Positions 48,651 to 55,838 of a stretch of 62,504 nucleotides of DNA are shown here, one piece after another; position 1 is the first letter of the stretch, and each line of letters opens with the position of its first letter. The notes under the pieces were generated by a model. That model had not been told where the DNA came from, ran no database searches, and saw only the letters and a program-made list of their open reading frames with translations. Both the position numbers and the translations under genes were made by a program. Source of the DNA: a virus. Where the stretch lies: the IMG/VR virus record IMGVR_UViG_3300021437_000019, positions 1 through 62,504 of that record; one strand, 5' to 3'.

Positions 48651-49130
48651 TCAGTTCGGATTACCGAAGCAGCCCCACGAAACCACATCCGTGGCGCCAA
48701 CAGTATCGGTAAGAACCACCTGCGTTGCGGTCGCTAGCGCTTTCACGAGTTGTGGCGTGGTTTGGTCTGTCGCAAAGCAGATTGGCGCATTCGTGAATGG
48801 CTTCGCAAATACCACCGTGGCAGTGTTGGCAGCCAGCGTTACTTGCCCCCAAGCAAAGGGGCCCGCCGGCGCGGTCGTGGTGTTTGCCACTGAGCCGCCG
48901 CCACCCACGTTTCCAGAAATGCCAAGGACATTCACGCCGTTCTTCTGCAGATAAATGTCCGAAGTGGTGGTATCCCCAAAGGCCAGGTAAAACACGGACG
49001 GAATGAGCAGGTTGCGACTCGCTTGGTTGCCATTCCACTGCGCGTATCCCGCAACCACCAGAAGGAACGCCAGCGCGAACACTCCGAACACCGCGAGCGC
49101 ACCCCTTACCGCCGAAAATAGCTTCTTCAT
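48651..49130 (-). CDS. Exported small beta protein
   Basis: The 159-residue protein starts with a signal peptide or anchor (MKKLFSAVRGALAVF...AGYAQ) and continues as a Gly/Thr/Val-rich beta protein (VLGISGNVGGGGSVANTTTA). AGGAG precedes the ATG at 49130; the longer frame has no hydrophobic start. It is one of a set of exported proteins in the structural region; function unknown. Confidence 0.65.
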   Translation of the reverse strand: MKKLFSAVRGALAVFGVFALAFLLVVAGYAQWNGNQASRNLLIPSVFYLAFGDTTTSDIYLQKNGVNVLGISGNVGGGGSVANTTTAPAGPFAWGQVTLAANTATVVFAKPFTNAPICFATDQTTPQLVKALATATQVVLTDTVGATDVVSWGCFGNPN

Positions 49131-49168
49131 GTATCTCTCCTGATTTGAAGTTGGGAAACCCTTGAAAT

Positions 49169-49579
49169 CTATCGCCAAGTCACCGTGATCTCGCCCGGGG
49201 TCGTACCCGCAGTCAAGACGCACAGGCCGGTGCTGAAATCCAGATTGAAATCCAGCGATGTGCTGGCTGCGGGTACGGTCACGGCCGTAGCACCGAAAAT
49301 TGCTGGCGCGGCACAACTCGTGTTATCGAAAACCTGAATCGTCCACGCCGAGCCCGGCCCGGAAACGATGAGCTTGCCCAGGGTTCCCGTACTCGATTTG
49401 ATCTGAGTGCTGGCATTGGTCGTAATCTTTGAGTATGAGAAAGGTGCAATGATGATTCGTTGCTGCCCATCCGCGCGCATCCCGTTCGAGAGTACGAAGC
49501 CGGCCTGACCCTCGACGATCCCGACAATAACAAGTGCCGCCAAGGAGATTGCGGCAAGGGAAAGCAGTATTCTTTTCAT
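49169..49579 (-). CDS. Exported small beta protein
   Basis: The 136-residue product starts with a signal peptide (MKRILLSLAAISLAALVIVG...) and has a Thr/Ser/Ala-rich beta body (TNASTQIKSSTGTLGKLIVS). It overlaps the methyltransferase gene as ATGA, so it belongs to the accessory cassette. Function unknown. Confidence 0.65.
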   Translation of the reverse strand: MKRILLSLAAISLAALVIVGIVEGQAGFVLSNGMRADGQQRIIIAPFSYSKITTNASTQIKSSTGTLGKLIVSGPGSAWTIQVFDNTSCAAPAIFGATAVTVPAASTSLDFNLDFSTGLCVLTAGTTPGEITVTWR

Positions 49580-50175
49580 GCTCTAACTCCCCGGGCCAGC
49601 CCAATGGTATAGCTGCCCATTTTGAATTTTTCACCGTCGCGCATGTTGTGGCCACCCGCATGAAACCAGCCCCGCAGGTCATCCTCGCTGAACGACCAGC
49701 AGTGATCGCCGCCGGACAGGCCCGAATCCAATGCCTCATCCAGCGGATGCGAAATCACCGACGCGCGGCATTTCGGCAGCCACTTCTTGACCAGGGTAGC
49801 TGGGTCTTCCAGGTGTTCTAGGACTTCACAGAACACCACCACATCTGCATCGAAAGGCTCTACTTCCTCAATCGAACCATCTCTGACGAGTGCGAACGGG
49901 TACAACTCCCTCGCCGTGGCGATGCAACCCTGATTACACTCGACGCCAATGACTTCGTGGTAGTCGGATAGCGGCCCGGAGATGTCCAACGTCCCGCAAC
50001 CCAATTCCACAATCGTTTTCTTCCCGGGCCCGAGTTCGACCAGGGCAAAGGTCAGCATCCGCCGCGCCTTCTTTACGCGATCCTCTTGCACGCCGTCACG
50101 GGAGTACACGCGAACGGGGTTCAACTTGTGGTGCTCGATTCCTTCCACTACAGCCCGCACCTTCATCTGTTTCAT
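49576..50175 (-). CDS. Class I SAM-dependent methyltransferase
   Basis: The 199-residue protein has motif I IVELGCGTLDISG (about 55-67), an acidic end of the second strand (VIGVECNQGC) and VVVFCEVLEHLEDP as motif IV region, like small-molecule or glycan methyltransferases (3-O type). It is coupled by ATGA to the radical SAM gene upstream and the exported protein downstream, so it may methylate the product of the cassette. Confidence 0.82.
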   Translation of the reverse strand: MKQMKVRAVVEGIEHHKLNPVRVYSRDGVQEDRVKKARRMLTFALVELGPGKKTIVELGCGTLDISGPLSDYHEVIGVECNQGCIATARELYPFALVRDGSIEEVEPFDADVVVFCEVLEHLEDPATLVKKWLPKCRASVISHPLDEALDSGLSGGDHCWSFSEDDLRGWFHAGGHNMRDGEKFKMGSYTIGLARGVRA

Positions 50176-51215
50176 AGCAATTCCGGGAGTGCCTCATTCT
50201 TCACCACGTACTTCTCAATCGCTCGATTTGTCCCGCACTGCACGCACCTTCCACAAAGTTTGGGGGTTATGCTCGCCGCTATCTCCCGGTGCTTCTGCGA
50301 CAGCCAGATATGCCGGAAGGGCGTCTCATTGACGTTCCCGAACACGATGTCTCGCCGGTCACAGCACGCCGACACATCACCGTTCGCGCCGATAACCGCC
50401 AAGGTCAGGGCCGCATAGCACTTCTCAAACTCGCGCTGATAAAACACGTCTCTGTGACGCTGGCCAAGAATCTCTAATCGGAACGATTGACCGCCCGGCG
50501 CCAGTGCTCGGCGCTCAATCTGCCCCCATAGCCCCGAGGCAGCCGTAAGGAGTGCCGGTGTCTCCTCAGACAACGGGCGCACCTGCACGAAGTCCACGCC
50601 CAAGTCCTCTGCCAGCCTGAAAAGGCGTTCAAGGCTCTCCGTGGAACTATTGCAGTCCGCGACGTTGTAGGCGATGCCCACTTCCGGACCGCCACCAGCG
50701 AACTTCCGCCCTACCAGGGCCCGAATGTTTTCGATAACCTTCCCGAACTCTCCCGCTTTCGACCCATGCATCTTTTGGTGCTCTTCCTCGCACGACGCAT
50801 CGAGAGATACACGCACATGGTCCGCACCATGAAAGAGAAGCTCAAGCCAACGATCAATAAAACCGCCGTGAGTGATAACGAAGGTACGGAAACCATGCTG
50901 TTTGGCCGTACAAAGGGCCGCGCCGAAGCCCGGATGCAGCGTTGGTTCGCCGCCTCCGGAAAACTGAATCGCCCGGCAATCCAACTCTGCCAGATCGGCC
51001 AATACGGCTTCAATTACGGTGTTACTGAGGCTGTGCCGCTTGTCCGCAATTGTCGCCTTGCGGAAGTCCAGCGGCTCGCACCATGGGCAGGCGTGGCTGC
51101 AAAGGTTCGTCAGGTCGATGTTCGCCCGGATCGGCCCATGCGTTTCGCCAGCGAGAATCCCCTGAATCCTGTCCGTCCATCTCAGGACACGCAACTCGGA
51201 ATGGCGCTCACTCAC
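50172..51215 (-). CDS. Radical SAM enzyme with SPASM-like C-terminus
   Basis: The 347-residue product contains the 4Fe-4S motif CSHACPWC (C39, C43, C46), the SAM-binding GGGEPTLHPG (88-97) and a C-terminal cysteine set: GDVSACCDRRDIVFGNV and CGRCVQCG, like SPASM/twitch domains holding auxiliary clusters. Such enzymes modify peptides, sugars or cofactors by radical chemistry. It is flanked by ATGA overlaps with a glycosyltransferase and a methyltransferase, an unusual trio in a phage. Confidence 0.85.
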   Translation of the reverse strand: MSERHSELRVLRWTDRIQGILAGETHGPIRANIDLTNLCSHACPWCEPLDFRKATIADKRHSLSNTVIEAVLADLAELDCRAIQFSGGGEPTLHPGFGAALCTAKQHGFRTFVITHGGFIDRWLELLFHGADHVRVSLDASCEEEHQKMHGSKAGEFGKVIENIRALVGRKFAGGGPEVGIAYNVADCNSSTESLERLFRLAEDLGVDFVQVRPLSEETPALLTAASGLWGQIERRALAPGGQSFRLEILGQRHRDVFYQREFEKCYAALTLAVIGANGDVSACCDRRDIVFGNVNETPFRHIWLSQKHREIAASITPKLCGRCVQCGTNRAIEKYVVKNEALPELL

Positions 51216-52264
51216 TGAACGGTCTCGCGCACGCCAATCTTCTCGAGGATGACCGTCAACCGCTTCTCAAGCGAGTGCTTTTCGTGGACCTCGCGGCATC
51301 CTTCTGCGGCGATCCGTTCGCGCTCTTCGGCCTTCTCGTCGCTTGGCCACTCCCTCAGAAGTTGCGCCACGTAAGGCAAGTTGCTCGATCTGTAATAGAC
51401 GAGGTGGCGACCAGATTCGAACGCTTCCTGGTTCTTCGAGATACCACGGTCGGCACTCAACTGCGGGGTAAGGAGAAACGTTCCGCACGCCATAACCTCG
51501 TAAATCTTCGTCACCAGCAACGCGCTCATCGCCGGCAGGTTGAAGAATACCTTCACGCGCCTGTAGTTCTCGACCAGACGCCGCACGCTCTCTTCCGAGC
51601 AGTACCCGCTCAGGTCGTTGATGGACACGTTGCCAATCCGGATCGGCGGATGGTCATGTTGGCTCAGGGCTTGCAGGAAGCGCCCGCGCTTCTCGTAGAC
51701 CAGGCCAACGAAAGCGATGGGCCAAGTCTTTTCGTAGTTCAGGCGACCGTGCTTGTCGATTACGTTATCCTCACGATCGCCGAGTCGGCACGGTCTGAAC
51801 ATTTCCGTATCCACCCCAAACGGCAACCAGTGAACGTGCCCCTTGCCGAACATCTCCTGGTCGAGCCATTCGGCATCCTGGTACGCCGGCACGAAGTTCT
51901 CGTCGGCCCACATGCTCACGCTGTCCCAATCAAGCGTGTAGTCGGCGCGGTGCATCGTCTCGTGCCACCAAGCCGCCTTCGGGACGCCGATATTCTTCCA
52001 TTCGTACTTCGTGTAGACAGCATCCAGCCACGGGGCGATGTGCTCCGGACCGCTCACCAAGATTGCGTCGCACTTCTTGAGGGTATCCAGCGCTGGCAGT
52101 TGCGCCTTGATGCCTTCAAACACTCGTTGTGGCATCTCGGCACCCGCTCCCGGCATCTCGCCGGGCACCACCTCGTGCCCCATGCGCCGAAGCGTGGTCA
52201 CCAAGCCGTTGCTCATCGACCATGCTGCGTACTGCGACTTCGGGTATAGCACCGCGATTCTCAT
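51212..52264 (-). CDS. GT-B type glycosyltransferase (CgeB-like)
   Basis: The 350-residue protein has the two-domain GT-B layout: N-terminal IAVLYPKSQYAAWSMSNGL and GHEVVPGEMPG, linker VHWLPFGVDTEMFRP, and a C-terminal nucleotide-sugar site TKIYEVMACGTFLLTPQL then FESGRHLVYYR, as in CgeB/family-1 enzymes. It probably transfers a sugar to a virion or host glycan, or to the substrate of the radical SAM enzyme. ATGA overlap. Confidence 0.8.
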   Translation of the reverse strand: MRIAVLYPKSQYAAWSMSNGLVTTLRRMGHEVVPGEMPGAGAEMPQRVFEGIKAQLPALDTLKKCDAILVSGPEHIAPWLDAVYTKYEWKNIGVPKAAWWHETMHRADYTLDWDSVSMWADENFVPAYQDAEWLDQEMFGKGHVHWLPFGVDTEMFRPCRLGDREDNVIDKHGRLNYEKTWPIAFVGLVYEKRGRFLQALSQHDHPPIRIGNVSINDLSGYCSEESVRRLVENYRRVKVFFNLPAMSALLVTKIYEVMACGTFLLTPQLSADRGISKNQEAFESGRHLVYYRSSNLPYVAQLLREWPSDEKAEERERIAAEGCREVHEKHSLEKRLTVILEKIGVRETVQ

Positions 52265-52309
52265 ACATCTCCTGTGCGCGCGCCGATCACCACGAATCCA
52301 GCGAGTGGC

Positions 52310-52498
52310 TTATTCGCCGCCGCCGGCCGGTGTGTTCGCTTCCGCGTCGTTGCTCGCATCGCCGGGAACCAAACTCACCTCGTGACGTCCGGGCACAACT
52401 TGCTGGCTTCCGGCCGGGCCCAAGTCTTTCGGGCTTCGGCTGCCGTGGCCGGTTTCCTTGCTGCCGAGATTCCGTTCCCCATACATTTTCTTGTTCAT
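52310..52498 (-). CDS. 62-residue hydrophilic peptide before the accessory cassette
   Basis: MNKKMYGERNLGSKETGHGS begins a small Gly/Ser/Pro-rich peptide without cysteine. It lies 45 nt upstream of the glycosyltransferase. It is the only small non-membrane peptide beside the cassette and could be a substrate, but nothing in it proves so. AGGAG precedes the ATG. Confidence 0.55.
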   Translation of the reverse strand: MNKKMYGERNLGSKETGHGSRSPKDLGPAGSQQVVPGRHEVSLVPGDASNDAEANTPAGGGE

Positions 52499-52525
52499 GC
52501 TGTTCTCCTTGGAAAAGTTAAAGGC

Positions 52526-52777
52526 TCACAAACACACTGCCTTCCGAATGATTTGCTCGAACTGATTTGCTTCGGCGGCGCGCGCGGCATATTCGATCAA
52601 CCGCGCCATCGACGGATTGCCGTTCAGTGCCTCGGCGTCACCGTGCCGCCGCCAGTACGTACGTTCCTCTTCCCACACCTTACGAAGTGCGGAGAGCAGA
52701 ACGCCATGATCAAGCAGCATCAATAGCTGCGACGCCTCTTCCGTTGTTAGGTCGTTAAGAATCGGCACTGCCAGCAC
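52526..52777 (-). CDS. Hypothetical helical protein
   Basis: The 83-codon frame (LTTEEASQLLMLLDHGVLLS; RKVWEEERTYWRRHG) starts at GTG 52777 or 52768, overlapping the end of the portal-adjacent gene. No family recognised. Confidence 0.55.
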   Translation of the reverse strand: MLAVPILNDLTTEEASQLLMLLDHGVLLSALRKVWEEERTYWRRHGDAEALNGNPSMARLIEYAARAAEANQFEQIIRKAVCL

Positions 52778-53354
52778 CCTGTCCGGCCAGACCCTTCACG
52801 CCGGGGCCCTTCGGCTCCTGGTGAGCCGGTTCGGCTAACTTCGCCGCGGAATCGGCCGCCCTCCCAACGTGTTCAACCATGTCGGCGGTATGCTTCACGG
52901 TGCTCATAATGCCCGTGCCTTCCGTTGGCAGGCCCACGGCACTGAGAATCGCCGCCTGAACGTCGGCAGACAACTCTTCGAACTTTGCTGTGACGTTGAA
53001 ACCGATCTTCACTGGCGGCGCTTGCGGCTGAGGCGCTGGTGCCAAACCCTCTTCCGGGGAAATTCCCGGTACTGACTTGAGATACGCGGCCGCGATCCCG
53101 CGAACGTTGAATACTTGGGGAGCACTCAGCGCCAACGCCAAGAGCTGCTGCAAACTTTTCGTCCGGTAGGAATCGTCATCAGCCAGCGTCGAACCTTCCT
53201 CGGGTTCAATCTGGAACTCTTCCTGAATGTCCATCGGGTCGATGCGAATCGTTCGCGGGTTTCCACCCGGAGTATTCGCGCTGAGAGCCTCAACGGTCGT
53301 CTTTTGCTGTGGCTCCTGCGGTGGTTGCGGTGGTCCCGGCGGCATCGTACTCAT
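52755..53354 (-). CDS. Hypothetical protein downstream of portal
   Basis: The 199-residue product has a Pro/Gln-rich N-terminus (PPGPPQPPQEPQQK), a helical middle (LQQLLALALSAPQVFNVRGI) and an Ala-rich C-terminus. It is coupled to the portal gene by ATGA. It may be a head-completion or scaffold-assisting protein. Confidence 0.5.
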   Translation of the reverse strand: MSTMPPGPPQPPQEPQQKTTVEALSANTPGGNPRTIRIDPMDIQEEFQIEPEEGSTLADDDSYRTKSLQQLLALALSAPQVFNVRGIAAAYLKSVPGISPEEGLAPAPQPQAPPVKIGFNVTAKFEELSADVQAAILSAVGLPTEGTGIMSTVKHTADMVEHVGRAADSAAKLAEPAHQEPKGPGVKGLAGQGAGSADS

Positions 53355-55006
53355 TGCTGTGCCCCTTGATTCTTAAAGAGTTGATCGATGCGCTGGTTTT
53401 GCCCCAAAGGAATCTCGGCAGCATCTTCCATGGCCTGTTGATTGAACCACAGCCACAACTCCAAAGTGTCTCGAATGAACTGGCCCATGTTGTTCAACTC
53501 ATCGGCTAGCACCGCATCGGCGCCCTGCTTCTGCAGGAGTGCCGTTGTTGCCAGCTTCCCGCTCTGCGGCACACCCTCCGTCCCGGGCTGGTAGTCGTTC
53601 ATCCCGGGCTCGACCTGCTGCATCTCTCGAATCCACTGCGCCTGATCCTGCAACGCTTCTGCGGGGAAAGGCGGATCCTGCTGGAACTCCAATTCGGCCA
53701 TGTTCCGCACTTCTAGGATGCGGGCGAAAGAGGTCCGAATTAGATTCGCATCCGTGATGTTGCCGCCCTCCAACTTCTTGAGTAACGGGAGGAGCTTGTT
53801 GTTGATGAAGTCCGTCGTCTGATTCGCGCGCGAGTTCCGCAACTGCATCAGGAACCGGCTGATCCGCAATGTCGAGTCGCCAATCCCCTCGATCATGTCA
53901 GGGATCAGCACCATCTCCGTGTAGGTGTAGCGTCCGTAAGTCTCCCACGGGAACCACAGCCTGCCGAGGTTGATATTCTCCTCGCCAACAAAGTCGATGG
54001 CTAAACGGCCATCCACAACGCTTTGCCGTTCGTCAACCATGAACCGCTTCCGCGGCGGCTTTAACGGCCTGCCAGCAGTACGCGGATCGGCAATCGCTAC
54101 CGCTTCGCGCATCGCCCGGCGCAAGCTGATCGATTTTTCGTCGATGTAGTTCCGGTCGCCAGCCGCGTCAAGCACCTCTTGGGCCTTCTTTGGATCAATC
54201 ACCGGAGATTTCTCGCCCGTCTCGGGATCTTCGCTTTCCTGACGCGTCCAGTAATCGAGCCACTGTTCATCGCGGATGCTGTTCTCGATCACATAGGCCG
54301 ACTCGTTCAGCGAACGGAAGCCGGGCTCGAGGAACGAATCACCGGCAAACACGTAATCAAGCTTCGAGCCCTCGTACTTCGTGACCGGAATACCCAAACT
54401 TACCCGATCGCCATGCTCGGCAATGGCCTGCGAAATCTGAACCTCGTTCGGTTGCGCACCCTGCTTCTCGGCGTGGGCAATCTCGTCCTCGGGAGCGCCC
54501 TGCAAGCGCATCAGATCGCCCATGCTCAACTTCGAAGTCACCCTCTTCAGGCGCCGCGTTACCACCACCTTGTCGTAATAGTTCTTTCCAAGGCACCATC
54601 CAAACGCGCGCGCACAGTTAATGACCTTCCGGAAAGCTAGTTGCGATTCACTTTTGTCCCACTGCCACATCAACAACGCTGCGGCCTTGTCGGACTGCCC
54701 GGGCTGGCCGCCACGCAACCGGAGATTCGGGGCGTTGCGCGTCAGCCGTGCTACGCCATGCCGATGCATCACGAAATGGTCTGGCAGGCAGACGTTTGAC
54801 CGCGACTTGTCCTCAACCTCTTCGCCTTTCTGGTTCGTCCGCATGATCGGTCGCACGCGAGCTTTCAGGTTCCGGTAAATCTCCGTCCACTCGTCGTAAT
54901 AGTTGTTCTGCATGTAGCGCTGAGATGCTTTGCGCTGCTCGAGAATCTCTGCGGCCGTGTCATCCGTCACCTTGTCGATTACCGCTGCACTTTGGTTGTC
55001 AGCCAT
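53351..55006 (-). CDS. Portal protein
   Basis: This 551-residue protein has the portal layout: N-terminal SQRYMQNNYYDEWTEIYRNL and KSRSNVCLPDHFVMHRHGVA, a DKSESQLAFRKVINCARAFG...GKNYYDKVV segment, a stem region and GIGDSTLRISRFLMQLRNSR followed by NQTTDFINNKLLPLLKKLEG, and a C-terminal barrel (QQVEPGMNDYQPG). It forms the dodecameric DNA gate. It overlaps the upstream exported gene by 8 nt. Confidence 0.85.
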   Translation of the reverse strand: MADNQSAAVIDKVTDDTAAEILEQRKASQRYMQNNYYDEWTEIYRNLKARVRPIMRTNQKGEEVEDKSRSNVCLPDHFVMHRHGVARLTRNAPNLRLRGGQPGQSDKAAALLMWQWDKSESQLAFRKVINCARAFGWCLGKNYYDKVVVTRRLKRVTSKLSMGDLMRLQGAPEDEIAHAEKQGAQPNEVQISQAIAEHGDRVSLGIPVTKYEGSKLDYVFAGDSFLEPGFRSLNESAYVIENSIRDEQWLDYWTRQESEDPETGEKSPVIDPKKAQEVLDAAGDRNYIDEKSISLRRAMREAVAIADPRTAGRPLKPPRKRFMVDERQSVVDGRLAIDFVGEENINLGRLWFPWETYGRYTYTEMVLIPDMIEGIGDSTLRISRFLMQLRNSRANQTTDFINNKLLPLLKKLEGGNITDANLIRTSFARILEVRNMAELEFQQDPPFPAEALQDQAQWIREMQQVEPGMNDYQPGTEGVPQSGKLATTALLQKQGADAVLADELNNMGQFIRDTLELWLWFNQQAMEDAAEIPLGQNQRIDQLFKNQGAQQ

Positions 55007-55838
55007 GAATTTTGGGTTGTGCGCGGGCTGCGTTGTCTTGCGACCTATCCCGAATCAGAAGTGCAGTCTGGTCGTCTAGCTGTTCGAGTTTCTGGCGCTT
55101 GTTAATTCCCATGGGAGCCGCACCCCCAGCCACCGCCGGGTAAAAGGCCACAATACAAGCGCGCCAGAAATTGGAGGTAGCTCCGGCATTCCACGTCGCA
55201 TTGGTCGCGCTTCCGCCCCCTCCCACGAGGATGCGGTCTTCGTCCGCAAAGCCTGTCGAGGTGTCATTGTCGAGCAGAGTGAAGCTCGTTCCCGCCCCGA
55301 CGATGGCGGTGCTGTAGGTCAGCGACGAATAAATAAGCGCGTTGTCGTTCGCCGGGGTGATATTCGCCGACGTGTAAGTGCCCGAGCCGCTTCCATTCGC
55401 CGTGTTGTCCGCTGGCCCCAGGACGGTGCTGTTTGTAATCGCCCCTTTCCAACTGGAGGCCGTCATGGCCAGGAACGTGGCAGCGGCGCTCAACGTTACC
55501 GTGATGGTTACGGAGCCCCCGCCAGAGTTGGCAAAATACCAACTCTGGGTGATCTGACCGATGTTCGTGTCGTTGACCGACGCGATGGCCACGGGATAAT
55601 TCCCCGCGTTCACGTTATCGGCGCAGGTCGCGGTAGGCGTCCCAGCGTTGTTCCAAGTGGCGGAGACAACGATCAGGTCGCCCGCCGTCACCGCCAGCGT
55701 CACCGAAAGGGTGGAAGCTGAAACGCTCCCATTGTCCGCCCCGCCGTGCGTGTCTGGAGTAATGGCCGCTTCTGAAGGAAATGCTCCTAGTAGAAGTAGC
55801 AGGGCGATAAGCACCGCTTTCTTCATACAACTTTTCAT
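54999..55838 (-). CDS. Exported beta protein (concanavalin-like)
   Basis: The 279-residue product has a signal peptide (MKKAVLIALLLLLGAFPSEA, from residue 5) and a beta-sandwich body (TLSVTLAVTAGDLIVVSATW; ATFLAMTASSWKGAITNSTV) of a type found in secreted soil-bacterial proteins. The C-terminal part contains a basic helical tail (KRQKLEQLDDQTALL). Start by ATGA overlap with the large exported gene. Confidence 0.65.
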   Translation of the reverse strand: MKSCMKKAVLIALLLLLGAFPSEAAITPDTHGGADNGSVSASTLSVTLAVTAGDLIVVSATWNNAGTPTATCADNVNAGNYPVAIASVNDTNIGQITQSWYFANSGGGSVTITVTLSAAATFLAMTASSWKGAITNSTVLGPADNTANGSGSGTYTSANITPANDNALIYSSLTYSTAIVGAGTSFTLLDNDTSTGFADEDRILVGGGGSATNATWNAGATSNFWRACIVAFYPAVAGGAAPMGINKRQKLEQLDDQTALLIRDRSQDNAARAQPKIHG

